From the NCBI RefSeq assembly GCF_010993775.1, contig NZ_WOTO01000046.1, positions 1 to 64,000 of the forward strand: a DNA stretch of 64,000 nucleotides. Direction: 5' to 3'. Source of the DNA: Fodinicola feengrottensis (lineage in GTDB: Bacteria > Actinomycetota > Actinomycetes > Mycobacteriales > HKI-0501). Every line of letters starts with the position of its first letter. The stretch's first letter is position 1. A model generated the notes under the pieces. That model did not search any database. It worked only from the letters and a program-made list of their open reading frames with translations, and had not been told where the DNA came from. This document shows positions 28,066-37,007 of the stretch, one piece after another. The position numbers and the translations under genes are program-made.

Positions 28066-29598
28066 ATGGGTGCAGGGATTCGCGCGCTGGTTTTTGGGGC
28101 GGCAATGGGATTGGCGGTCGCAATGGCGCCAGCCGCGGCCACCGCGGCCGTAGCGGGCGCCGCCACCGGTCCTGCGGGTGATGCCGTTGGGAGACTCAAT
28201 CACGTACGGCGTGGGCAGCAGTACGGGTGCGGGCTATCGGCTCCCGCTGCGGAATCTGGCCGCCGCGCAGTCGCGTTATCGGATCGATTTCGTCGGTTCG
28301 CAGACCTCGGGAGCGGCCGCGATTCCGGATCCGGACAACGAGGGCCACAGCGGATTCCTGATCGACGACATCCGCAACGGTGTGGACGGTTGGCTCGCGG
28401 CGGCGCGCCCGGATGTGGTGCTGCTGCACATTGGCATCAACGACCTGGACCGCTCGCCGGATCCCACCCACGCGCCGGATCGCCTGCACACGCTGGACCA
28501 GATTTTTGCTGACAAACCAGGCGTGACGGTGATCCTGCAGGGACTTATTCCTATCACCCAAGGCCTTCAGTCCGATCCGGTGACGTACAACAACGCGGCC
28601 CGTGCGCTCGCGACCAGCGAACAGCAGGCCGGCCACCACCTCCGGTATGTCGACCCGGCCGCGTTTACCAGCGCGGACATGGCCGATCGGCTGCATCCGA
28701 ACGACAGCGGCCACGCCAAGCTCGGCCAGGTTTTCTTTGCCGCTCTTGACCAGGCTTTCACCGACGGCTGGGCGACTTCGGTACGGTCAAAGGGCGCGGC
28801 GAACGAGGTGGCCGAAAGTGGCCGCGTCCGGTGGGCGGATTTCGACGGTGACGGTCGCGCTGACTATGTCGTGATCAATGCGAACGGCTCGGTTTCGGTG
28901 TGGCTCAACCACACCGGCAGTTGGCAGGCGCTCGGTCAGGTTGCGACCGGGCTGACGACAAACGCCGGGCTAGTACGCTTCGCTGATTTCGACGACGGCG
29001 CGACGGCCGTGCGGACTACTTGTTGTTCAATCCCAACGGATCCGTACGCGTCTTCCTCAACCGTGGCGGGGACGGCCATGGTGGGTGGTTGGATCTGGGT
29101 CAGGTGGCCACGGGCCTGACCAGCGACGCCACTTCGGTACGGTTCGCCGATTTCGACGGCGACGGCCGCGCGGACTACATATTGTTCAACTCCAACGGAT
29201 CCATCCGCACCTTCCTCAACCGCGGCGGCGATGGGCACGGCGGCTGGGTGGATCTCGGTCAGGTGGCGGCCGGCCTGACGAGCGACTCCAGTCGGGTCCG
29301 GCTGGCGGACCTCGATGGGGACGGCTGGGCGGATTACGTTCTTATGAACCAAAACGGCTCGTTCAGCGTTTGGCTGAACCGGGGCGGTGACGGCCACGGC
29401 GGCTGGGTCGCGGTGGGGCAGGTCGCCACTGGCGTGACAACCGACGCGAGCCAGGTCCAGTTCGCCGATATCGACGCTGACGCGCACGCGGATTGCCTGC
29501 GTACGAACGCGAACGGCTCGGTCAACGGCTGGCTGTGGAATGGCGGCGACGGGCACGGCGGCTGGATCGACGAGGGCCAGATCACTCCTGGCTTCTGA
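28066..29598 (+). CDS. Secreted GDSL/SGNH hydrolase with C-terminal FG-GAP (VCBS-like) repeats (two frameshifts)
   Basis: An exported two-part protein of about 510 residues. A signal peptide ([20 protein letters not shown]) is followed by the SGNH hydrolase domain: block [11 protein letters not shown], block III HIGINDL and block [15 protein letters not shown], giving Ser, Asp and His of the catalytic site. From about residue 265 come five repeats of about 53 residues built on [15 protein letters not shown] and [12 protein letters not shown], which are calcium-binding FG-GAP beta-propeller blades. Frame changes lie near 28170 and 29003. The hydrolase domain resembles actinobacterial lipases/esterases and acetylxylan-esterase-like enzymes. 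The propeller could anchor the enzyme to polymer or cells. Confidence 0.87.
28832..29580 (+). repeat. Tandem FG-GAP repeats inside the GDSL gene, unit 159 bp
   Basis: Five copies of a 53-codon unit. The DGDGRADY calcium loop recurs at about 28838, 28983, 29146, 29305 and 29464; the last three are exactly 159 bp apart. The final copy has lost several acidic residues (DIDADAHAD). Confidence 0.85.
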
Positions 29599-29630
29599 TC
29601 ATCCCGGGCGATGGACGTTACGGTGATCGC

Positions 29631-30650
29631 ATGACGAGCCAACCGGACCTGCTTTACGTCGGGTCGTACGCCGGCGCCATCACCACTGTCGAGATAGGAC
29701 CCGACGGTGACCTGACCGCCATCGGCAGTACGACGGACACCGCCTGTCCCTCGTTCCTCGCGGCGCATCCCAGCGGTGATTTCCTTTACGCCGTCGATGA
29801 AGGCGACGAGGGCAGCGTGGTCGCGTACGCGATTCGGCCGGACAACGACCTGGAGCGCCTCAACGCGCGTCCGGCCGATGGCAGCACCACCGCCCACCTC
29901 ACCGTCGACCCGAGCGGGAAATTCGTGCTGTCGGCCAACTACGGGTCAGGCAGCGTCGTCGTGCACCCGATCAACCCGGACGGCAGCCTGGGGGAGCGGA
30001 CCCGGCTTCGCCCAACATCACGGTAGCGGCCCGGAAAAGGAGCGCCAGGAGGGGCCGCACGCGCACGTCGTACGGTTCGCGCCGGACGGCCGGTACGCGC
30101 TGGTGGCGGATCTGGGTACGGACGAGATCATCACGTACGCGTTGCCAGGTGGCGCGCTGGAGCGGGTCAGCGCGACGAAACTGCCGCCGGGCACGGGTCC
30201 CCGACACCTGGTTTTCGGGCCGGACAAAAGCGTTTATGCGGTGGGTGAGCTGGATTCGACCATTCACGGCTTCGCGTACGACCCGGAAACGGGTGCGCTG
30301 ACCGAGCGAGACACCTGCCCGGCCAGCGTCGCCGGGAACGGTGTTCGCAATTACCCATCCGAAATCGCCCTCTCGGCCGATGGTCGGTTCTGCTATGTCG
30401 CCAATCGCGGTGACGACGTGGTCACCGTCTTCGGGATCGCCGGTGGCAGCGTGAGCGCGAAGGCGGAGGTGTCGGCCGGCGGGCAATGGCCGCGGCATCT
30501 GGCGGTCGCCGGCGACCGGCTGTGGGTGGCCAACCAGAATTCGGGGACCTCGCCGCATTCGTTATTGACAGGTTCGCAATTCCGCGGCCATCCGGGAAGT
30601 CCTTGCAGGTGGAGGCGCCCGCGTGCATTCTGCCCATGGTGCGGAAATAG
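29631..30650 (+). CDS. Lactonase-family beta-propeller protein, cytoplasmic 6-phosphogluconolactonase-like (two frameshifts)
   Basis: About 340 residues with no signal peptide, of the seven-bladed YbhE/Pgl family. Blade motifs include LLYVGSYAGAITTVEI, FLAAHPSGDFLYAVDEG, LTVDPSGKFVLSANYGSGSV, HAHVVRFAPDGRYALVADLG, GTGPRHLVFGPDKSVYAVGE, NYPSEIALSADGRFCYVANR and GGQWPRHLAVAGDRLWVANQ. The catalytic Arg/His/Glu region of the family is preserved. Indels lie near 30005 and 30545; after the second the end reads LAAFVIDRFAIPRPSGKSLQ and stops at 30650. It could hydrolyse 6-phosphogluconolactone or another sugar lactone. A Tat-exported paralogue follows at once. Confidence 0.86.
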
Positions 30651-30748
30651 AGTGCGCAAATGACCGGTAGTGGTCAGTGTGTCGCCCTGAGCTGTTGTTT
30701 TCCGTTTAGCTGAATGGCAGCATTCCGCAGACTTGGGAGCGTCAAGCC

Positions 30749-31821
30749 ATGCCCGACCGCAGGGGATTCCTGAAACTCACCGGTGCCGCCGTCGCGGCCG
30801 CGACCGTCGCACTACCCACTGCCGCGTACGCACAACGGGCGAGCGGGTGCCTGCTTTACATCGGCTCGTACGCGCACGCCATCACCACGCTCGCGAGCAG
30901 CGACCTGTCCACGGTCAGCTCGGCGGCCGGCCTCGCCTCGCCGTCGTATCTGACCGTGCATCCCAACGGCCGTTTCCTTTACGCGGTCGACGAACAGACC
31001 GCCGGCACGGTCACCGGCTTCACCATCGGGGCCGGTGGCGTTCTCACCCAGCTCAACACCGTCTCGTGTGGCGGCAACGGTCCGGCGCAGCTGACGGTGG
31101 ATCCGACCGGAAAGTATGTGCTGACAGCGAATTACGGCGACGGTACGGTTGGCGTCAACGCACTGAACGCGGATGGCAGTGTCGGCGCGTCCACCGATCT
31201 CGTACGCCATCAGGGCGCCACTCCACACGCGCACATGGCGCGGTTCGCGCCCAGCGGCCGGTTCGTGCTGGTGAGCGATCTCGGCACCGATCAGGTGTTC
31301 GCGTACCAGCTGCGGGGCGGCAAACTCAAGCAGACCGCGGTCACCGCGCTGCCGACCGGAACCGGGCCGCGGCATTTCCGGTTCGCGCCGGGAAACACGG
31401 TCTACCTGGTCGGTGAGTCCGACTCGTCATTGCGGACTTTCTCCTACAACCCTGTCAGTGGCGCGCTAACCCAACGCCATGTCCAACCCGGGCCACAAAG
31501 GACACTTACAGCGTTCGCAACTATCCCTCGGAAATCGCGCTTTCACCGGACAATGTCTTTTGCTATGTCGGCAATCGCGGCGGTGACGTGATCACCACCT
31601 TCGACATCAGCACCGGTACGCCCAGAGTGCTGTCGGATGTCTCGGTGCACGGCCAGTGGCCACGGCATTTCGCGGTGACCGCGGACCGGATCTGGGTGGC
31701 GAACCAGAATTCCAGCAACCTGACCGCTTTCGACCGCGATCCGCTGACCGGCCTGCCGACCTACACGAGTCAGCTGGCGCTCGGGTCGCCGTCTTTCGTG
31801 CTGCCGGCCCATTCCCGGTAG
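30749..31821 (+). CDS. Tat-exported lactonase-family beta-propeller protein (one frameshift)
   Basis: Paralogue of the preceding gene, about 357 residues. It has an N-terminal twin-arginine signal: PDRRGFLKLTGAAVAAATVA with cleavage near AAYAQRA. Blades follow in the same order: LLYIGSYAHAITTLAS, YLTVHPNGRFLYAVDE, LTVDPTGKYVLTANYGDGTV, HAHMARFAPSGRFVLVSDLG, GTGPRHFRFAPGNTVYLVGE, then after an indel near 31490 NYPSEIALSPDNVFCYVGNR and HGQWPRHFAVTADRIWVANQ. It should act outside the membrane on a lactone or serve as a binding propeller. Its 3' end overlaps the convergent flavin-reductase gene by 52 bases. Confidence 0.86.
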
Positions 31822-32414
31822 GGGATCCGGCGGAGGCTGAAGATTTCCCCGAGGGTGCCCCACTCGTCCCGGCCGAGTCGCGCGGCCGGGTCGAGGTGGT
31901 GGGCGTCGGGCTTGCCGTCCGCCAACAAACTGGCGGTGGCGACGGAAAGATGCAGCACCTGACCGAAAACCACGGTGCTGTCCCCGAAGGATTTCTCGCC
32001 GACGAAGCGGCATTCCAGCGCCGCCGGTGATTCCGCCACTCGGCGCGGTCTTACCGCCGTGCTGTCCGTCAAAGCCAGCTCCGCGACCGCCGCCTCGCTG
32101 TGCTCGGGCGGAAAGTTCGTCGAGGTGAGGTTGATTTTCTCGGCCAGCGAGCGGGAAGCGAAGTTCACCACGAACTCACCAGTGGCTCGTACGTTCCGGA
32201 TGGTGTCCTTCTCACCGACCGAAGTGAAGGACACCACCGGCGGTTCGGCGCTGGCGACCGTGAAAAACGAATGCGGCGCGAGGTTTTCCACGCCGTCGGC
32301 CGAAAGCGAGGACACCCACGCGATCGGCCGCGGAATCACCGTCGCGGTCAGCCAAGGGTAGGTGCCCCCTGGCGGCAGCGTGCTGACGTCGATCTCGGTC
32401 CGGTCGTCGGTCAC
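31770..32414 (-). CDS. Flavin reductase-like FMN-binding split-barrel protein
   Basis: A 214-residue member of the flavin_reduct family (DIM6/NTAB), frame intact. It has TATVIPRPIAWVSSLSADGV near the N-terminus, then LAPHSFFTVASAEPPVVSF and TGEFVVNFASRSLAEKINLT, the usual FMN-contact segments, and ends with YREWAGST. A GTG start lies three bases after the otsB stop, so it is probably the third gene of the otsA-otsB transcript. It may be an FMN-dependent reductase or partner of a monooxygenase; nothing links it to trehalose chemically. Confidence 0.85.
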   Translation of the reverse strand: MTDDRTEIDVSTLPPGGTYPWLTATVIPRPIAWVSSLSADGVENLAPHSFFTVASAEPPVVSFTSVGEKDTIRNVRATGEFVVNFASRSLAEKINLTSTNFPPEHSEAAVAELALTDSTAVRPRRVAESPAALECRFVGEKSFGDSTVVFGQVLHLSVATASLLADGKPDAHHLDPAARLGRDEWGTLGEIFSLRRIPYREWAGSTKDGDPSAS

Positions 32415-32416
32415 GA

Positions 32417-33144
32417 CTATCCCTTCCGCAGCGCCGCCAACTCGGCGAACAGCGTAGCGACCGCCTCCGGATCCGCCACTCTTACCGTCGCGGCGGTCTC
32501 GCCGGGCCCCCGACCTTGACGCCCACATCACCCTCTGACAGCGCCAAAAACGCCTTCTCGTCGGTCACGTCGTCGCCGACGTAGAGCACCGCGGTCGCGC
32601 CCAGATCCGCGCGCAGTTGGGTGATCGCCGCGCCTTTGCTGACGTCGACCACCGCCAGCTCGATCACGCACTTTCCCTCTGTGGTGAAAATCCCCGGCTC
32701 CGCCGCCGGTCCCTCGCGGACCTCGGTCAGGACCGCTTGCGCGACCTCGGGGGCGGCATTGCGTACGTGCACGCCGCCGCGCCGGTCGGCTTCGGCTCGA
32801 TCGCTACCCCCGGACGGCCACCGACGAGGTGCTCCAGCCGGGCGGCGAGCTTGATCACGGCCGGTTGCAACGCGTCCAGATCGAGGCTGTGGTCCGAGGT
32901 CTCGGCGCCGTGCGAGCCGACCAGGTGCCATTGCGGCGGTGGGTCGAGCAGCCGGCGAAGGACCTCCAGCGAGCGGCCGGTGATGATGGCCACCTCGGTC
33001 TCGGGCAGGTCACCCAGCGCGCCGCAGCGCGGCCACTGACTCCGGCAGTGCGCGCGCGGACGCGGGATTGGACACGATAGGCGCCAGCACGCCGTCGAAA
33101 TCGGTCGCGACCAGCAGTCTGGTCGTCTGTGCGAGGTCTTTCAT
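32417..33144 (-). CDS. otsB: Trehalose-6-phosphate phosphatase (about three frameshifts)
   Basis: HAD-superfamily phosphatase of about 242 residues that converts trehalose 6-phosphate to trehalose. HAD motif I is [18 protein letters not shown], with the two aspartates. [18 protein letters not shown] and HLVGSHGAE follow, then [17 protein letters not shown] (motif IV) and a C-terminal segment [18 protein letters not shown]. Frame changes are near 33018, 32775 and 32505. ATG start overlaps the otsA stop by four bases. With OtsA upstream it completes the two-step OtsAB pathway from UDP-glucose and glucose 6-phosphate. Confidence 0.87.
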
Positions 33145-34571
33145 GCGTTGGTCTTTCGCAGTGAGTCAAGGAAAGACGCGGCCCAGTGGTTCACGTCGTG
33201 GCTGGTCACGTGCCGGCGCATCGCGCGCATCCGGCGGGCTCCCTCGGCCGGGTCCTGGTTGAGCGCGGCCACAATCGTCTCCTTCAGGTGCGTGATGTCG
33301 TGCGGATTCACCTGGTACGCCTGGCGAAGCTCGGCCGCCGCGCCGGTGAACTCGCTCAGCACCAGCGCGCCGCCGTGATCGGTACGCGCCGCCACATATT
33401 CCTTCGCGACCAGGTTCATGCCGTCCCGCAGCGGCGTCACCAGCATCACGTCGGCGACCCGGTAAAGCGCGCAAAGCTCGTCGCGTCCGTATGACTGGTG
33501 CAAATACTGCACAGCGGGGTGCCCGAGCGTGCCGAAGTCGCCGTTGATCCGGCCGACCTGCAGCTCGATCCGGTTGCGCAGCGCCTTGTAGTGCTCGACG
33601 CGCTCCCGGCTCGGGGTGGCGACCTGGATCAGTACGGTGTCCGGGACGGTGATCGAGCTGTCTTCCAGGAGCTCCCGATAAGCCTGCAGACGCGTACTAA
33701 TGCCCTTGGTGTAGTCCAGCCGGTCCACGCCGAGCAGCACGTGTTTGGGCTCGCCCAGCTCCGAATACAGCTCCTTGGCGCGCTGCACGACCTCCGGCGA
33801 GGCCGACAGGTCGGACATGCCCTTGGTGTCGATGGAGATCGGGAAGGCCTCGGCCCGTACGACCCGGGGCTCGCCGTCGGCGTCCGTAACCTCGACCGTA
33901 CGGCCATGTGGTTGCAGCCCGCAGAGCTGGCGCGCGAGCCGCAGGAAGTTGGCCGCGCCGCCGGGCAGCTGGAAGCCGATCAGGTCGGCGCCGAGCAGCC
34001 CTTCCACATCCCGGGTCCGCCACGGCAGCTGCATGAACAGCTCGGTGGGCGGGAACGGGATGTGCAGGAAGAAGCCGATCCGCAGGTCAGGGCGCTGAGC
34101 CCGGAGCATCGCCGGCACCAGCTGCAGCTGGTAGTCCTGGATCCAGACGACCGCGTTCTGGCCGGCCACCGCGGCCGCCGCCTCGGCGAACCGGCGGTTG
34201 ACCGTCACATACGTGTCCCACCAGGACCGGTGGAACTCCGGCGGTGCCACCGCGTCGTGGTAGAGCGGCCACAGCGTCGCGTTGGAGAAACCTTCGTAAT
34301 AGCGCGCGACTTCCTTGCTGGACAGCGGAACCGCATGCAGGAGCATGCCGTCGCTTTCGAACGGCTCGGGTGCGTGGTCGACATCGCCGGACCAGCCGAT
34401 CCACGCGCCGTCCCGGCTCTGCATGATCGGTTCCAGGGCGGTCACCAGCCCACCCGGGCTGCGTCGCCACTCCACCTCGCCGTCCGGCCGGACGACCCGG
34501 TCGACCGGCAACCGGTTGGCGACGACGACGAAATCCCGATCCGCGGTGCCTGCTGCGATGCTGCTGCCCAA
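33141..34571 (-). CDS. otsA: Trehalose-6-phosphate synthase
   Basis: GT20 glycosyltransferase making trehalose 6-phosphate from UDP-glucose and glucose 6-phosphate. With the start chosen here it has 476 residues, frame intact. It has [12 protein letters not shown] near the N-terminus, [14 protein letters not shown] (glucose-phosphate loop), [46 protein letters not shown] and [14 protein letters not shown], all OtsA signatures. I chose the TTG at 34571 because AAGGAGG lies seven bases upstream of it. An in-frame TTG at 34643 would add 24 residues of non-conserved sequence. It is the first gene of otsA, otsB and flavin reductase. Confidence 0.93.
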   Translation of the reverse strand: MGSSIAAGTADRDFVVVANRLPVDRVVRPDGEVEWRRSPGGLVTALEPIMQSRDGAWIGWSGDVDHAPEPFESDGMLLHAVPLSSKEVARYYEGFSNATLWPLYHDAVAPPEFHRSWWDTYVTVNRRFAEAAAAVAGQNAVVWIQDYQLQLVPAMLRAQRPDLRIGFFLHIPFPPTELFMQLPWRTRDVEGLLGADLIGFQLPGGAANFLRLARQLCGLQPHGRTVEVTDADGEPRVVRAEAFPISIDTKGMSDLSASPEVVQRAKELYSELGEPKHVLLGVDRLDYTKGISTRLQAYRELLEDSSITVPDTVLIQVATPSRERVEHYKALRNRIELQVGRINGDFGTLGHPAVQYLHQSYGRDELCALYRVADVMLVTPLRDGMNLVAKEYVAARTDHGGALVLSEFTGAAAELRQAYQVNPHDITHLKETIVAALNQDPAEGARRMRAMRRHVTSHDVNHWAASFLDSLRKTNA

Positions 34572-34705
34572 CCGAAGCCCTCCTTGGCGGGTCCTTGTGG
34601 GACCGGACCCCAGGTGTGGATTTCCCGGTTCGTCTTGCTTCAAACTTTACCTAACGGCCGTACGGCTAACCGGGTTTCGTCGACTAGATCACTGTCCGGT
34701 GCAGG

Positions 34706-35167
34706 CTAGAGAATCCGCTCATAGCAGACACTTTGCGGATTATCGACATACGATCCAAAAGCATCTATACGGTCGTATCCGCCACGCTCGTAGAGCGTGA
34801 TCGCTTCCGGCTGCTCGGTGCCGGTCTCCAGCCGGGCGACGGTCGCGCCGCGGCTCCGGGCGGTCTGCTCCAGCGCCGCCAGCACCGCCCGGCCGGCACC
34901 GCGGCCGCGGTGTTTTGGTACGACGTACATGCGTTTGATCTCGACAGCCTCCTCGTCGAGGTCGCGCAACGCGCCACATCCCACCGGCTCCCCCGTGAAC
35001 GCGTCGGAAAAACCCAGGAACACGCTGATGGTCGCCGCGGTCGGCTTGGCGCCCGGCTCGGTGTCCTGCCCGTACCGGGCCAGCAGCTCCGCCTCCTGGT
35101 CGGCACGCAACTCCACGCCGACCGGGTCGTCCCAGGCCACCGGCTTCACGCTCCATCGCACGTCCAT
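34706..35167 (-). CDS. GNAT-family N-acetyltransferase
   Basis: A 153-residue acetyl-CoA-dependent acyltransferase, frame intact. The acetyl-CoA loop is VVPKHRGRGAGRAVLAALEQ, preceded by the strand VEIKRMYV. Motif B reads EAITLYERGGYDRIDAFGSY. The family is widespread and the acceptor cannot be inferred. It is divergent from ettA across 154 bases and has 134 bases to the otsA start behind it, so it is probably transcribed on its own. Confidence 0.88.
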   Translation of the reverse strand: MDVRWSVKPVAWDDPVGVELRADQEAELLARYGQDTEPGAKPTAATISVFLGFSDAFTGEPVGCGALRDLDEEAVEIKRMYVVPKHRGRGAGRAVLAALEQTARSRGATVARLETGTEQPEAITLYERGGYDRIDAFGSYVDNPQSVCYERIL

Positions 35168-35321
35168 ACGTTACCCGGCCCGCGGCGCCACCGGCTCCTA
35201 CTCGCGCCGAGGCCGCACCAACCGGCAGCCGACCTTGCCCGCCTGGGACAATGGGAGTGAGACGAAAGCAGACGCGCCGCCGCCAGGGTTCTCCGGCGGC
35301 GGCAGGGGAGGAACCACTTCA

Positions 35322-37003
35322 GTGGCTCAGTACATCTACACCATGCGTAATCTACGCAAAGCGCACGGCGACAAGGTCATCCTCGACAACGTGACGCTGT
35401 CGTTCCTGCCGGGCGCGAAGATCGGCGTCGTCGGCCCGAACGGCGCCGGCAAGTCCAGTGTGCTGAAGATCATGGCCGGCCTGGACCAGCCGTCCAACGG
35501 TGACGCGCTGCTCGCGCCTGGCGCGACCGTGGGAATGCTGCAGCAGGAGCCGCCGCTGACCGAGGACAAGACGGTCCGCGAGAACATTGACGAGGCCGTT
35601 TCCGAGCTGCGCGGCTGGTTGACCCGCTTCGAAGAGGTCTCCAACGCGATGGGCGACCCGGACGCCGACTTCGACACGCTGATGACCGAGCAGGGCGACC
35701 TGATGGAGAAAATCGAGGCGCACGAGGGCTGGGAGCTGGACAGTCGGCTCGACCAGGCGATGGACGCGTTGCGCTGCCCGCCCGGCGACGCGGACGTACG
35801 AGTGCTTTCCGGTGGTGAGCGCCGACGGGTCGCGCTGTGCAAACTTCTGTTGCAGCAGCCCGATCTGCTGCTCCTGGACGAGCCAACCAACCACTTGGAC
35901 GCGGAGTCCGTGCAGTGGCTGGAGCAGCACCTGGCGAAATACCCCGGCGCCATTCTCGCCGTCACCCACGACAGGTATTTCCTGGACAACGTGGCCGGCT
36001 GGATCATGGAGCTGGACCGCGGCAGCGCGATCGGCTACGAGGGCAACTACACCACGTATCTGGAGAAGAAGGCCGAGCGGATGGCCGTCCAGGGACGAAA
36101 AGACGTGAAGCAGGCGAAGCGGCTCGCGGACGAGCTGGAGTGGGTACGGTCCAATCCCAAGGCCCGGCAGACCAAGAGCAAAGCGCGACTGGCCCGGTAC
36201 GAGGAAATGGCCGCCGAGGCCGACAAGACCCGCAAGCTCGACTTCGAGGAAATCCAGATCCCGCCGGGCCCGCGGTTGGGCAACGTGGTGGTCGAGGTGG
36301 ATCACCTGGACAAGGGCTTCGACGGTCGCGTACTCATCAAGGACCTGTCGTTTTCCCTGCCGCGTAACGGCATTGTCGGGGTGATCGGCCCGAACGGCGT
36401 CGGTAAGACGACGCTTTTCAAGACGATTGTCGGGCTGGAGAAGCCGGACTCGGGCACCGTACGCATCGGTGACACCGTTCAGCTGTCCTATGTGGACCAG
36501 AACCGGGGGGCATCGACCCGAAAAAGAACGTCTGGGAAGTGGTCTCCGAGGGCTTGGACTTCATTCAGGTCGGCAAGGTCGAAATGCCGTCTCGCGCGTA
36601 CGTTGGCGCCTTCGGCTTCAAGGGCCCGGACCAGCAGAAACTGTCCGGCGTGCTGTCCGGCGGCGAGCGCAACCGGCTCAACCTGGCGCTGACCCTGAAG
36701 CAGGGCGGAAACCTGATCCTGCTCGACGAGCCGACCAACGACCTGGACGTGGAAACGCTGTCCAGCTTGGAAAACGCGCTGCTGGAATTCCCCGGCTGTG
36801 CCGTCATCACGTCCCACGACCGGTGGTTCCTGGACCGCGTCGCGACCCACATCCTGGCCTGGGAAGGTGACGAGGCGGACCCGGCGCAGTGGTTCTGGTT
36901 CGAGGGCAACTTCGACTCGTACGAGAAGAACAAGATCGAACGCCTCGGCCAGGAAGCGGCCCGCCCGCACTCGGTCACCTACCGCCGGTTGACCAGGGAC
37001 TAG
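35322..37003 (+). CDS. ettA: Energy-dependent translational throttle protein, ABC-F (one frameshift)
   Basis: Soluble ABC-F ATPase of about 560 residues that gates the first elongation steps on the ribosome. Two ATPase domains are seen. The first has GPNGAGKSSVLKIMAG, the signature LSGGERRRVALCKLLL and LLLLDEPTNHLDAES. The second has GPNGVGKTTLFKTIVG, VLSGGERNRLNLAL and LLDEPTNDLDVETL. The arm and linker specific to EttA are in the first domain and after it (KKAERMAVQGRKDVKQAKRL). GTG start with GGGGAGG upstream. A single G is missing at 36505-36510, breaking the frame after VDQNRG; the next frame resumes IDPKKNVWEVVSEGLDFI. Confidence 0.93.
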
Positions 37004-37007
37004 CGTC

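Noticed and set aside
28832-29580. The 159-bp repeats as a CRISPR or satellite array
   Set aside because: They are in-frame protein repeats with variable codons and no spacer structure.
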